Counted from the stretch's first letter, positions 24,101 through 37,800 are shown. The stretch is DNA of 64,000 nt from Klebsormidium nitens (GCA_000708835.1 DF237124.1:96042-160041), one strand, 5' to 3'. Made by a program: numbers and translations. Notes: generated by a model not told the origin, from the sequence alone.

Positions 24101-24946
24101 GAGCTGCAATCTGGTCTGTACATACAATGACCAGACAAGTGTAAGTACGTGGCCCTCTTTTTGGTTTGAGCAGGAAAAGTGATGCCATGAGCATGAACTT
24201 TCCATGAAACTTATCAGTGAACTTTCAGAAACTTTTGACGCGTACTGATCAATCACAAAGTGCTTAACGACCTGATTGTCCTCTACTGTCTACTACTGGC
24301 TTACCAGAAAGGAGCGTTCTGGAAATCAAGAGGCCCGATTGTACAAGGACGTAGACCGCCTCCAGAGAAAAGGGGGAGGGGACGCATATCCCCAGCACGG
24401 TTTGCAATCTCAACCAGAAGACACGATTGACCGCTACCTGCAACGACAGCATTCTGTTTTGGCTGTTAGGGGATCGCAATCTTCAAAAGCTAGACCGCAA
24501 GATGTATTCACAGCGAAGCAATGTCAGTGGTGGTTCTTCTGCACTAAACGTGGGGCAGTGATCTCCTGGGGAAGTGGGGGGTACTTTCTTAAGTAACATT
24601 TTCAGAGCTACTCAGCCGCTCACCTGGCCTTTGATAGGATGCCGCAGACGGAACCTGATGTAAACAATTTCTGTCAGAGAAACGGCATTAGAGTTGTTGC
24701 TGGCAGGGAAGTAAGGAAGAGAAGTCTGTTCTTAACACAGGCCCCTTTTTGCCCCACCTTCTGCTTCTTCAGCCCCCCAGTGTCCTTTGAGCTCTCTGAA
24801 GCAACCGCGTCGCACAAAGCCCTTTGCTCCTTCTGCGCCTGCTTGACCCGAACGGAGACGTTGGCAGCGACAACAAAACCCCCACTTACAAAGGCTAGGG
24901 CAATAATGCGCCTCTGCCGCGGAGAGTATGTTGAAAAGTACGTCAT
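18106..24946 (-). CDS. Peroxisomal ABCD half transporter, PMP70/ABCD3-like
   Basis: Fourteen exons on the minus strand: 24946-24737, 24437-24305, 24115-24066, 23829-23610, 23389-23287, 22835-22701, 22346-22211, 21828-21745, 21207-21151, 20625-20530, 20121-19952, 19573-19466, 18946-18557, 18232-18106; 672 aa, phases agree. The N-terminus resembles ABCD3 (MTYFSTYSPRQRR, then a helix). Membrane domain: VAVNRVFWLRL, SGLLISRTLLS, SNADQRITE and VATAEEVAFN (EEA-like motif). NBD: Walker A GPNGSGKSS at 497-505, split by an intron; FYLSQRPYLVRGTLRDQILY; signature LSGGEKQRVAMARL at 612-625; Walker B AVLDECTSAVS; H-loop SIAHRP. The family imports fatty acyl-CoAs or related acids into peroxisomes as dimers. 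The stop falls about three residues after the H-loop, whereas ABCD3 continues for about 40 residues; a donor-like AA|GTGAGC overlaps the stop, so a terminal exon may be missing. Divergent from the TPT gene. Confidence 0.9.
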
Positions 24947-25584
24947 TTGCGCAGCATTTGATTGGACAACAAAAGTTGAGCTATGGGGACCCGTCTCAGC
25001 TCCAAATCACGTTCATGCGGACTGAATTCATAAACGTTTTGCTGATGCCACCAGTATCAGCAGACGTGCTCTGTATGGAGTGTCTGCTTCAAATCAGGAT
25101 TGTGCTGAAACCAGCTGAAACTCCAATCCTCCGCTTCCATGACTTCCAAAAGGGGCACCTCTAACCTCTGAGCACCTCCGTCCTCTACCAAGGACTACCA
25201 AGCCTGGAACTTGAAGAAGGGCGCCCTGGTAGAGGCCAAGTAAGCGCGCCTCTGGCACTGTTGCCATTGGCATTGCTGCGTCAGCCTAGTTTCAGAAGTA
25301 CCGCAATACAACATTCTAATTTCTCCCCCTCCTAGTTCGCACAAGAATATCTGAAGATACACAATCACGATGACATCAGCATGTGCGCTGTACCTGTGCA
25401 GGCAGATCCTGTTCACTGCACAGGATCGTCCTCTCGAGTCTCTGCCAATCTCCCTAGCTCGGTTGCTACATTAATATTATTTGGAATTGGCGGGCAACTC
25501 CAATTGCCGTTGGCACGCAAGGGACGCTGGTAGGATTGCTCCTTCTGGACGATTCTCATAGGAAGGGTCTGAGTTTGTAGAAGT
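24947..25584. promoter_or_regulatory. Putative bidirectional promoter, ABCD / triose-phosphate translocator
   Basis: 638 bp lie between two outward-facing ATGs. Inverted CCAAT-like ATTGG occurs near 24961 and 25491, and AT-rich ATTAATATTATTTGG near 25470. No experimentally known element is claimed. No exon-like sequence is seen here. Confidence 0.45.
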
Positions 25585-28500
25585 ATGGCAACCGCATGCG
25601 TTTCAACGCGCCTTGCGTCCCTGCAGCTCGGCCTTTCCAAGGTCGAGCAGTCGCAATGTGTTCAGTCAACTGGCTTTCGTGTTGTGCCAGCCAAAAGCAG
25701 GAAGAATGTAGTGGCTGCAAGTCAAATTGGGCGGAACGCGCTTCTGGGGGCTGGCCCGATTGGACAATCCATGCTGTTCGACCCAATTGGACGGCAGCAT
25801 GTCAGGAGTGGTTTGAAGCAGGGACGCTCGAGGGTGCAGATGGAGGCAGTTGTTTCGGAAGCAGCTTCTCTTCCAGACCCTGGAGTCCCTTCAGCGTATG
25901 CCGTCATTGCCCAATGCTCTGTTTCAGGGGATTCTTGGCAAGACCATAAAGGTCTTGCTTTTGGAACTGTAGTCTCAATGCAGATGGACTCTGATTCCTT
26001 TACCAACCATCCTATGTTAGGCAATGATGGCAGCCGAATGGCGGGGTAGACTTGGTCTTCCTGACTATAGTGTCAATGTGCCTAGCTCACATGCTGTCAC
26101 ATCATGAGGACTTCCGTTGTTGCCAAATTGTGGCAAGTACCAGGTACATTGATGTTCAGAACTTACTTGACTCAGAAAAAGTTCAGCGCTGTTTGGGGCA
26201 TCATATGAGTGAGCAACTTGTTGACTGCAGGAATCTACGCTGGATCACCGCAAAACTTAGCCATCTGACATTGCGACTGCATTTCGCTAGCCATCCAGCT
26301 AACGAATCAGCGTAATCAGCTCGGAATGCATTTCAACTTCGTTGCTGCTAAGGGTATATTTCTTGAACAATCTTGCACGCTTTGATTGCAGGCCTGCTGA
26401 GACGCCGCCTCTTGAACTAGGGTTGTATTTCATCCTCTGGTAAGTGAAGCATCCACAATGCTGTGGAAAGTTAGCAGCAATGTCTCTGTGTGGAGTGTCG
26501 CAATCGCCGTTACATGACCGTCTGCCATACTAGATCTGTTGCGAGTCCACCATTAAGAGACAGAACGAGCACAAGTAGTGGATCAGAGCACTTCTCCCAG
26601 CCATAGGAGCGCTGCAAAGAGAAGGCGCCTGATTTGTCTTGTCCATTCTCCCTGATTTCACTTCTAAGAATTGTCTGCCAAACATGTGCAGGTACATTCT
26701 AAATGTGTTCTTTAACATCCTCAACAAGCAGCTCTATGGCTACTTCCCGTTCCCCTGGTGAGCAATGGTACATCTTGGTGTCTGCATCCAGACACTACGT
26801 TTTGAAAGCTTCCTTGACTTTAAGTAGCAGGTTTCAACAGTGGTAAACCCAGTGTCTCGCACTTGGAGCCTTTTACCTTCTAGGACTGTTTGGTTCAATA
26901 GCAGTATCTTTTACTCCACCTTCCTGACTGGGGAGAACCTGTCAAATTCACAAATGTAGCTGGTCAAGAGGAGAAGGCGTTGTGATGCATCTGTTATCGC
27001 GCAGGTTTGTGTCAACCGTTCACCTTGCGGTTGGCGTCCTGTACTGCACAATCGCTTGGGGTTTGAACATGCCAAAGAGGGTGGTGAGTTTGCGCCTCTG
27101 CTCCTTTACGGACCTCTCATAGTCCCTTGTGAAAACCTCATAGGAATGCTTTCAAACAAGGCGTCCGGTGGTAGCTGGGGCGTCAAAGATGACGAGACTG
27201 TGTATGTCAAGTGCAACATAGTAAAAGGCACTCTTGTGGAATACATGATGTGGACAAACTCCCACATGACGTGCCCGACAGCACCCGAAATCTACTCTAC
27301 CTTGTTATCGTGTGCCGCTTCACCATCCAGATATTTTATTTTATTGAAGTTGTTGGTCCTGTCTTTCCCAGGAACTCAGCGGGGATGAGATCAAGGCGCT
27401 GGTCCCCATCTCTGCAGCACATGCTTTTGGTCATCTCATGACGAATGTCTCCTTCGCCTCCGTGGCCGTCTCCTTCACCCACACCATCAAAGGTGAGTCC
27501 TTGGAACGAGCTTGTGGTAGTCAGCTGTCTTGCAAAGGTTCCGGAAAGATCATTCTGACTGCCAATGCAAATGTGTGATTGGGCCATGGTTTGAAGTATC
27601 CTGTCTTCTGCCTTCTGACTGGTTGTCATTCCGGGCTACGCAATGGTTGCGTAGTGTGTAGCCCAGAGCGCGGTTGAGAAGGAGAAGGAGGTCTAAATCA
27701 GATGGGCGATTTGCGGTGACAAGCTTGCAGACGCTGTCTCTGTGTAGTCTGCTTCCATTTCGTTAATTCATTCATTGAGCTTCTCACCCACTTTCCTCTA
27801 CCATCTGCCAGCCCTGGAGCCCTTCTTCTCTGCCGTTGGGCAGTACCTCGTCTTTGGCGAGACCATCTCGCTCCCACTGCTCTTGTCTCTGCTCCCCATT
27901 GTTGGAGGTGAGCGGATATTCTGGTGCAAACTAGATTGGCAAGCCGTTGGAATGGACGCATAGGCTACAAATTGGATTTGATCGTTGCTATGTCAGAGCG
28001 TGAAGCAGCAAGGGATCAAGCAGTTTGCCTCGTTTACATTGGATTGCACAGCAAGACATGAAGAACGGCATAACCTTCTTTTCATGGCGTGAAACAGGAC
28101 AAAGATTGGGTAATCATTTGCTATGTCTGGCACTGTCTAAGTTCAATAGCAGGAGCACATAGTGCTACTTTCCCTATCCCCAGGTGTTTCTGCGGCATCT
28201 ATGACCGAGCTATCGTTCAACTGGACGGGTTTCACCGGGGCAATGATTGCCAATTTGTTGTTCACATACCGCAATCTGATAGGCAAGAAGGCGATGGTAA
28301 GCAGTAAAGCCAACAGCCGCGCGTATTGCTTGTTTTGCTCGACTGCTTCGCTGTCGGCTGTTTGCGTCGTAACTCTCAGGATACGTCTAACTTTGCATCA
28401 GTCTAACAGCGCTTGTCATAAGACGTCTCTGCGATTCTGCTCTCTTGGTATAGCATTGAAGAGACAGGTCCTTCGTGAAGTCTCAACGCTAAGGTCGTCG

Positions 28501-30325
28501 TTTAGTGTCGAACTTGGAGGATCTGCAAAGACTGTTGAACCCTTTTCTCTCTTCAGTCCTGTCGAGGCCTTGTCAGCTGAACACACGGCCACCCAGATAC
28601 TGACGTGCAGTGCGTTTTCTCTTTGCAGATCAAGAAGCTAGACAGCACCAACCTGTATGCATATATTTCCATCATCGCACTTTGCTTCTGCATACCCGCA
28701 ACATTTGTCGTAAGTTCATCTTTCTCCGTTGAAGTCAGTCGTCGTGTCTTCTTCTGGACGTGAATTGTATGGGGACATCCGTCTGTTTAATCCGTTATTT
28801 TAGGAGACGAGAAGCGGTCCCCCTTCTTTTCTTCTAGGTACATCATTAAGTTGGAGACAGGTGCCGTTTAATCTTCAGTATTGGACCTGACCTACGTATT
28901 CTGCAAAATGTCTCGAGTTGGAGAAGGGTACTGCTTCAAACTCAGCCATGATATCGACCCTACTTCTGCGACGAGAAACGATGAGTTCTAGCCCAGGTTC
29001 GTAACGTGAAGGCCTTGTAAGAAAGTCTCGCGTGTGTCACTTCAGGTTGTTCAAGAGACGAGATCAAGCTACGCGGCTGGGCTCCCTTCAAGATCGAGGA
29101 GTTTGTCCAACTCTAGAGAACGATCAGATTCTGCCATGTTCGAAAGCGAACCGTTCGCACTAAGACGAGGTTGAGCTATCTGGCTGAGGATGCCCGTGTT
29201 TCGACCCGTGCAGATGGAGGGCAAGGTGCTCATTCCCGGCATCAAGGCCGCCGTCTCCAAGGTCGGCGCTCGGAAGTTCGTCCAGGATCTGCTCCTGGTC
29301 GGGTTCTTCTACCACACGTATAACCAGGTGCGGTGAATGTCGGTTGCGACCAGTCATTTATTTGCAGTGTGGATAAATAAGTCGGTTTTATGCCAGGTTG
29401 TTAGCTGCCGGTAGAGGGGCAAAAGGAGGCCTTGGCCGCGACCTGCGAAGCTGCTGGACTGGGCTGGCGTCTCGCAGAAGCTCGCGTCTGTTAATTATCA
29501 ATAGTTTCTACGAGGCCTGGATTGCAGACAGGACTCTGGAATAAGAACGATCCTGAACGTTAGCAATCAACTGTGCGCCTTGAGGTTGTGCGGATTATGA
29601 CATTTCCTCCGTGACAGCAGATTCAGGTCCCTCATTCTGTTCTTGTTGTTCAGGTGCAATTCAACTGTCTAGAGAAGGTCAACCCCGTCACGCACGCCGT
29701 GGGCAACGTCGCCAAGCGAATCTTCGTCATCGGTTTCTCGCTCCTCGTTTTCAGTGAGCACTCACGTCGCTTCTTATATGGCTATCAGGCTCCAAATTGT
29801 CTGTTCGGATTCCGTTTCATGATTCGACACTGCGGGTAGGATTTTGATTTCACTTGCTGTAACACGATCATAACAAAAACTTGCAACGAGCACACCCAAG
29901 TCACGTTTGTCAGGTTGACTTCTCAGATATGACGTTCTGGAATTTGAGTGTACTGGACTAAAATTGAGGAGCTGAATAAGCGCTGCCCCTGCTCTTTGCA
30001 GAGAATCCTGTCACAAAGCAGACCGCTGTTGGTACTGCGGTTGCCATCGCGGGCTGCTCGATTTACTCCCTCCTCAAGGCCAAGGAAAAGGAGGTGAGAG
30101 CCTTCATAGATATGCCACGCGCTTCTCCTAACGTGCCAATCCGGGTTTTGCTGTTTGCTTCTCTTGTAGCATGTGCGGATCTGAAGGGGCGTGAGCGTAT
30201 TCCGCTCGTCATCTTCCTCCCGTTCTTGTAGCATCTACGTTCAGACGATAATCGCTTTTCAGGATCATGCTTCCTGATTCTGTTTTCCTGTTCAACAGGC
30301 CGCCCTCAAGGCCAAAGCGGCTTAA
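25585..30325 (+). CDS. TPT: Chloroplast triose-phosphate/phosphate translocator
   Basis: Twelve exons: 25585-25895, 26392-26439, 26692-26757, 27005-27083, 27372-27492, 27812-27907, 28184-28296, 28629-28709, 29214-29327, 29654-29753, 30002-30093, 30299-30325; 415 aa, close to land-plant TPT (about 410). The first exon encodes a Ser/Arg-rich, acid-poor transit peptide ([19 protein letters not shown]). Mature part: [80 protein letters not shown] and [18 protein letters not shown]. The Lys of HTIKALEPFF, the Tyr of FYHTYNQ and the Lys-Arg of AKRIF match substrate-contact residues described for a red-algal TPT. The [13 protein letters not shown] and THAVGNV blocks favour TPT over the PEP, glucose-6-P and xylulose-5-P members. 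Inner-envelope antiporter of triose phosphate or 3-PGA against phosphate. Ends in Lys/Ala-rich tail, then TAA. Confidence 0.95.
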
Positions 30326-31351
30326 GGATTCCTCGCCATTGGTCGGCGGTCATGGAAGCAACCTCTCGCGGATTTATACGCTGGCACCAGGGAGACTCTT
30401 GCTCTGGAACTCAATTGCTTATGAAGTTGGACTCGATTGCGATATGAAGTTGGCAAGCATGCTAGGAAGACTAGGGAATATAAGCAGACGGCCGCTATGA
30501 CCTGAAGCCTAAATGTGTAGCAGGGGCAATGCTTGACGCGACAGTCAATACTAGACATTAAGCATTGTATGTTTTGGGGACATTGCTCAGTCCACCCCTC
30601 CAGGTCCACTTAGTCTGCTTGCCCGTTTATAGGTGGTGGAATTTGTGTTGAATGTTGTCAGGACGTCGCCTGTTGGTGAAAGTTATTGACGGTTGCTACT
30701 AGAGGTTCTCATCTTGAATGTACTTTACTTGGGAGTAGTGTATCTGTCGTTGTGCAGGAGACCAGGCTGTGTCGCGTGTGGCATGTCCAACTGATGCATG
30801 GATAGCTCTTCTCTTTCCAGCTTTTTATCCATATGGGCGCGGCTTGCCCCCCCACCTATACTCGCATAATTTACCAACTTAGCATTGCCAGCGCACATGC
30901 TGAAGGTTACTTTCATTGCTGCGGCGCGCGCCATATGTAGGAGCACTGAATACCTGATACACACGGCGCTCTCATACTTACAGACCTAACAGTGGCAGGC
31001 TAGCTGCATGCATGAATTCACTGATATGCCGTCCGGCCATTAGTCTGAGCTGTTCCGTGTATGACGGCCTCAGTGAGTCAAAACCCTCTCACAACCATGA
31101 TATGTTGATGTATCAGGGCCGAAATACCTAAACCATTGCATGTACAGACATACTACACCGTGTGGAGACGCTTCGCGGTCAAATGATCCGGTCAAGTACC
31201 ATGCATGATTCGTGTCCAGCCAACGTTCGGGAGCCTTGAGATTACCGTAACGGCTCAGAGTCATGCAACCGCGTAAAGCAACACAAGTTGCGGTAGCCGC
31301 CGGCACTTTTGAAAAGAAATATGAGAACCCGGACACTGTCCCAAGTCCTTG
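30326..31351. other. Intergenic, TPT 3' side to small charged-protein gene
   Basis: About 1.0 kb, AT-balanced, with no exon series or convincing ORF. Both flanking genes end here (convergent), so it should hold two 3' UTRs; no poly(A) signal stands out. Confidence 0.5.
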
Positions 31352-33005
31352 CTAACCACCATCATCCTCGTCGTCAAACGACAGAGCTCCAACCTTTGGT
31401 GCTGATTTCTTCTCTTTTCGTTTCTTTGAAGGCGGGGCACTATCTGCATGCGCCTGTATCGCCACATAACCATCATCTCCGTGAGCGCAAGCTTACGGGA
31501 ATTATTCTGCTAGTTTTATCCAAACATGGGTGAAAGAGTTATCCAGAACTTGAGCAGCAAATCTGCGATTCATTGGATTGCTGCTGAGTGCATCAGTCAA
31601 TCGTTGCTTCCATACATGGCTGCGATATAGTGAGATGAGAAGGCTTCTGAAGCAGGCGCAACTTGGAACGGCTGCCGGCACAGACCGTGAGCACGAGAAG
31701 CCTACCTTGTCGTCCTCTTTTTCCGACTTGGAGGCCAGCTCTGCCTGCAGCTTAGCCTTCCTCTTTTCATCACGCTCCTTTCTCGCCTGCACACGGGCCC
31801 CTCCCTTGACTATCCGTTACATGCGACGGGCTGGTCATGACTGTACCGCAAGCTTTTGACGGTGCAAGTCCCGGTTACCTACCAGATGAGCAACTTGGCG
31901 ATTCGTTTGTGCACAAGATGCTGCCGCCAGCGCCATACTGTGCAATCTGATTAACTCGTCAGAGAAGGCTAATCTGCAGACCTTCTGAAGCACGTTATGA
32001 AGAACCGGATCGGAAGCTTCTTTGTAAGCAGCTTTACCTGAGCCTCCCTGTCTGCAGCTGCTTGGTCTGCAGCCACAATCTCGGCTACTTTCCTCCGAAC
32101 CGCGTCATGGTGGTCGTGACTGGTTTTTTGGAGCGCCTCTCGCTTGCGCTTGTACGCGTCAGTCGTCAGCAAGCCGCTATACGCATGGCCTGCAAGGGTC
32201 GGCACGAATGCTTACGGATGATCAAACCATGCTTCTTGGAGGTCAGCTACTGGAGGGACTTGCAGGTGTGCACAGGGCGTAGAACAATTTGCTGGGGACT
32301 AGGACCATGGCAGAAACTTTGGGTGCTTTGGCTTTGGACAATTGTTGCTGTGATGTCACTTGTTCCAACTTGTACCCGCGACAGTCTCCAAATCATTGAT
32401 GAATCTGCACACAAAGCTCCTGCCAGATACTCGACGTACGGTTTCGCCGGCTGCTGCAAGTCAGATGAGGACAAACAAGGTAAAAGTTTGCTCCTTATCT
32501 CAGCATTAGGAAATGCAGTGCAAGGATCTGCCTTGGCCCATTAAAAGGAGCGAATTGATAGTGTTTCAGCTGCCAGACACTTGTCTAAACAGGTGTAACT
32601 TGGAAAGTTGCCTAGACAATCTGCAGCATCTGGCTCCGTTAAAAGCCAGTAGACTGCTTTCCCAATCTAAATGAGATGGCTTCCTGCGGCTGAGTTATCC
32701 AGAGCGCCACACCACCCAGCGAAAAGACCATATGCTAAGCAAAGAATCTGAGGAGCACGAATTCTTTGTTTGCTCTCCTGCAAAAAACATGATGGTCCAC
32801 AGACGTCCGGACAACTTGGAGCAGTACCACCGCACAATCAGAAAATCTTCTACCGTCAGGAATATTATTTGAGTTGGTCTGCCTCCGCACCATCGTTGAG
32901 TCTGTCTTCTTTGGTGTCGAGCCTGGGCTCGAAATCGACCTTCTCCATCTCCACTTGCAGGCCGTTCCCCAAACTCCCTACCACTTTCTCGCGCTCGTCC
33001 CCCAT
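31352..33005 (-). CDS. Small charged coiled-coil protein, tentatively XAP5/FAM50-N-like
   Basis: Exons supported by splice sites and phase: 33005-32891 (start MGDEREKVVGSLGNGLQVEM), 32189-32038 (GLLTTDAYKRKREALQKT), 31786-31706 (RKERDEKRKAKLQAELASK), and terminal 31443-31352 (SKKRKEKK, then ALSFDDEDDGG and TAG). The first three join in phase; the join to the terminal exon is off by one base, so an exon between 31443 and 31706 is missing or a splice site is misread. The order GL-(V/L)-T, K/R/E-rich helix, LSF-plus-acidic stretch resembles the N-terminal half of XAP5/FAM50 nuclear proteins (plant XCT), but the conserved C-terminal XAP5 domain is absent. The GLLT exon is the most protein-like. 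A different family of short nuclear proteins is equally possible. Confidence 0.5.
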
Positions 33006-34864
33006 TCCTATTGATTCGTCTCTGCTTGTAACTTTTGATCAACCAAATATCTATGAGCAACTCTAAAAAGTTGCAGAGAAACCAGCCAAAACGATCCCCA
33101 GCTCTTGTACAACTTGCACAGTAGAAAGCTGGACTTAAGCCTGAAGGTGGCAACACATGCCCACGTTAAACAAGGATGCTTACACTTGCACTAGGCATTA
33201 GGGACTCAACAGATCAGCGGAGAGCCCTCATAGATTGATTTTCTGCGAGCTGGAACCACATTCTCCTGAAACCTTAAACGGCAGCATGAAAGCCTTGCGC
33301 AGCAAAACGTAATTGATCGAATGCTGGGGCAAAAGCACAATTCAAAGATGGCTGCCAACAAATTGGATATGATGACCGATGGCATGGCATTCCTTGACCT
33401 TATTCTTGACCCTATACGGTCGACGGGTCCGGAAACACTGATTCCCTGCATGTGGCAGCGAGACCCTACGAACCTGACTTAGACCACCTTACACGATGTA
33501 AAGAGCGTCAAAGTCGAGCCGGTTACATGAACCTGAAAACCAACCCAGTCATGTGAAACATGTGCACCACGTGAATTCAAGTACGCGGACAAGGCGCAGC
33601 GCAGCGGCACATGCAACTTGCAAGCGAGGAAGACGGCTTGAATGATGAAACGGAGAGAAATGGAGGATGCACTTCTCCCGCACGTCCCAACCCAGCAATT
33701 GAATCTTAAATTTGAACACAGCTAAGATTATAGGGCGCTCCCATTGTAAAGGATAGAGATCTGCTCACATCAACACCCTGTTGTGGGTACTGACCGCGAC
33801 ATCTACAGCATTATGTTTGGGGTGCCACTGCTAGCTGTACGTTGCTGTACTCTCCGAAGGCGTTTTCACAAGGGGCGCCTCCGGAAGCTACGAAATACAG
33901 GAATCTGAGCCAACAGGCCGCCCCATAGGTATCCCCACTATCTCATAATGCAGATAGGGTGAGAGCAGGCAAGGAATTTGACAATGAGCGCGCTCCTGCA
34001 ATCTTTGCAACAAGCTTCAATTTCAGGCTATTTCTGTCCTGGTCTCAATGGTCACAGCTTTTCTGCAAATGGACCGTCAACAAGGTCATGGACGTCACTG
34101 CGCCAGCCTTCCAAGCTTCACGTACAATATGAGCAGGCGCAGCAGACGGTGCTCTGCAAGCGAGCTGGTCAAATCAGAACTAGTGACGCGTTGTCTAAGA
34201 CTGGGACCATGATGGCAACCAAGAGCGGCCAATTACGGAACTGGTGGTGGGACCCGGATCTAGAGAGGCAGACCCAGAATGCTTGGAGGAAGGGGCGCAA
34301 TGCACGAAACAGAGGTGAGGAGCTACTGCCACATGTAGTCCTAGCGCTGAACAAAAGATGGACATTTTTTGACAGCTCCAAACAATACGGTCATACTGCG
34401 GTTTGGATAACCCGGGCAGTGTCAAATCGGCAAGCGGGCCCCGGCGGGAATGCCCCGGCTGGTTTTGCCGTCGTCGAGTGCGGGCGGTTAATCGCCGGGC
34501 GGACACAATAAGCGGTTGGCATTAATAAATATTCCATAGTAGACGGTTTTCCAAACTTTTGAGAAAGATTGATACGTCTAAGAGGGCAGCGCAGACTCTG
34601 CGCATGAGGGAGGTGCTGCGCTAGCTAGTAGCAGGCAAGTAGCAGGCAATTGCGCTTCAGCCAGCCTTCAGGCAGTAATTGTCAATGTTCAGATGCTCCG
34701 CTCCCAGGAAGTTTGCAACTTTCGTGTAGGTTACGTGCACACAAAGGAGTAGGAGTTGCGGCGGCAATGTGCAGACTGCTACGAACATCTTGACTGCTTC
34801 CGCAATGCTGATCGACCGATAGCTACCACAACAAAGCTGGCACCTCAAGGCCAATCGTCACACA
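33006..34864. other. Divergent intergenic region before the K+ channel gene
   Basis: 1.86 kb between outward-facing starts. It contains a 177-codon ATG ORF at 33978-34511 (+) with no recognisable domain, a tryptophan cluster RNWWWDPDLER and no splice support. It may be chance, a leader exon or a lineage-specific gene. Otherwise nothing distinctive. Confidence 0.4.
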
Positions 34865-37800
34865 ATGAGCGCGCTCTCTTCCATCGCAGCGGTGCTGCGC
34901 CGAGTCAAGGACGATGCAGAGTTGGACAGGCCTTCGGACCGGCACAGCCGTCCGCACGACCACACTAAGTATGAAGAGCTGCCCTCGGGGCACTTGCCGG
35001 GACCGTCCGGCTACCAAGGAGGAATCTTGTCCGACATGTCGGTAGAGGACACGGGAACTGGGAAGGGCTCGGATCTTAGGAGAAGTGCCAAAGGCTTCGG
35101 GGTGCATGGGGTGGGGAGCTTCAGAGGCTCCCGAAAGTTTGAGGACTCGCCGGAGATGCGCGCAGTCATGTACGGGTCGACTGCGCACCCAAACCATGGC
35201 AGGTGAGGCTGAATCCCGATTTGCCTTCATTCGATCTCGTTAAGACCTCCTGAGCCACTAGCTAATCTTGTTGTTGATATGAAGCTTTTGCAGAGCCTTG
35301 CATGTCAAATGTGACCATTTTTCTGAAAGGGCAACAGTCTGCCAGCTTTAGGCTTCATACAGTGCTGTTGTTTGGTGGCGTATGCAGTGCCAGTAGTGAC
35401 GGCACTTGGACACAGTTCTGCTTTTGATTGCGGGATTCAGGTTGAGCAAAGGGGCAACCAGATAGACAGTGAAAGCATGTGTGCTCTCGTATTATCCAAC
35501 CTGACGTTGCTGAAATCTCTGATCCAGTACGACCACTGTTTTCTTGTGAGTTGGGGCTTATTCTGAAAAGATTTGAGACTCGGCGCATTTGGCCCAAAAA
35601 GAGATCACTCTGGTCGGGCACCCAAAGAACAATATGACACGCTCTGGGACTGAAAGCACGTTCATGTGAGCAGGCTGCAAGCGGTAGGCTCATTTTCAGG
35701 GAGCTCTATATCTATATCTAAATCAGGGAGCCTATCTGAGAGGCTGCATCCTCTCACTGGACAACAAAAAGGTTTGAAGAAGGCCTACGCTTTGGTTTTC
35801 AATGTATGACCAGGTCTATAGTATGCACTTACTCAAGATCGCTGCATTTGCAAAATTTGCAGAGCCGGCCTGAACCCCTGCAGCACGTGTTTCTGCCGCT
35901 CTTTTCAGACCTCAAAGTCACAGAACACTTTCAGAGGCCGCTCTTCCAAGTTGGATGCCATGGTGTCCTTTGATCAACCAAGGGCTGAATCCCATGTGAC
36001 TCTACTTGTACAAAGGTCTGGATAAGACATTGGAACCTTTTTGTCTATGTCTAGATCTCACAAATGATTGCCGCTTGTAGAAAGTAGGAGGAAGCACATA
36101 TCTAAGCAAAGCTACTGCCTCCTGCAGGGACGATAGCTTGTTTGGCCAGTTCGAGGAGAAGGCCATCAGGGGGCTGCATGGGGGTGAAGTACGGAGGCCC
36201 CGGGGTCCAACTGTTGCAGAGGTTGAGGTGACTGTTTGCCTTCAAGTTCCTTTGTTTTCTTGCATGCACTTGTGTTACAATCCTAGTTTTCAGTCTTCTC
36301 TTGCTTATTACTCGTCCTTCTATCTGGTACCACATGCCTCCTGTTCACTATTGCAGTCCCTCTGTTAGACGAGATTTCGCAAACGAACTTCATATCATTC
36401 GACTTTCTTCTAGCGTCAACCTCTCCTGACTCTGCAATGGGGGGTGAAGATTTGATTACAGAGTTAAAGAAAGACAGTGTTGTTCCATCCTGTAGTGGCG
36501 ACTCGATTTGCACGAGGGGTTGACAGGTCAACCTCTCACCGGATTTTTCAATATTGTGCGAGCGGATCAGTGCACCCAAATACTTTTTCAGAAATGATTG
36601 TACAATACTTGAAGTTAGTCAAGAGAACCTCCAGAACTCGGTCAAAGCTCAACTGCAGTGCATGCATAAAGTCGCCTGCACATTTCCTAGAACGCACACA
36701 TTTGAAGGGGTTCAACTACTGAACTTCTGAAATGCGGAACTACTTCTGCAGCTACTAGATTGACGTGCCACCTTCTCGTTCCAACGTCCTGATTCCATCT
36801 TGTCACATTCTGCCAAAATTTGACGCCTCACTTTCCGCCACTCTCCGACGCCTCAAAACGGTATGATCCACAGACTCCTGCTGAGACTCGTAAAAGAAGA
36901 CAGACACATTCTATATACGAACAGATGAACTGACAAGAAGCTGAAATGGTAGACTCTGACCTCACTCTCGGCCAGTTCCATGCGCAGGCCGACCGGCTTC
37001 CGTGGGGCATCCTCCATCCCGAGAGCGACGGCTACCTCTGGTTCTGGAACGCCACCATTGCGCTGGCGGTCGTGACGGCGTTTGTGGTGCCGTTTAACAT
37101 CGCGTACTTGCAGGCGCAGAACCTAGGAACCGGGACCAACCTGTTTCTCTACGCGATTGATCTAGTGAGCGTCGCCATTCTGGAACTCGTTGATGTGTGT
37201 GTTCGTGTTGTGAAACGCATTGTAGAGTCTGTTGGATCCGGGAAAAAGGGGTAGATTAAACTTATGAGTTGGGGCGCCATCTATCGCAGAATGGATCGCT
37301 GCGTGTGTAGTTCTTGGCTTTTCAAACAACTCATGGAGCAGAAGTGTTTGATCCGCAAGATAGAAAGATTAATCCACAATCCGCCGTTGATCTGGTGCGT
37401 GCCGCATCATACAACCATTCTTGCGTCCCTACGACGTTGGCTTCCGTGATGCGAATGTTTCGATTCGGCAGATAGGAACGACCAACCCTTTTCGATGACC
37501 TATCATTCGATGCGTGCAACGATGTCGCTTCCGTGGTGCTTTTGGGTGTTGATTTCTCATTCCTTTGACCACCAAAATCAGCGTTGCAATCGTCGTAGCT
37601 CACTCCTTACATTTTCCAAACGAGCTTTTGCGCCAGAGTGATCACTAGTACTTCCACATCCTCAGTTGCTTCCGACTAATTTCTGAAAGATCAGGAGTTG
37701 GATGAACACTCAAAATTCAGATGTCTGCGTGGCAAAAGGGCTGGAGATTAATGCAACCAGATTGCCCTGTCGAATGTCTGGCTGGCTCTCCACAAAAGAG

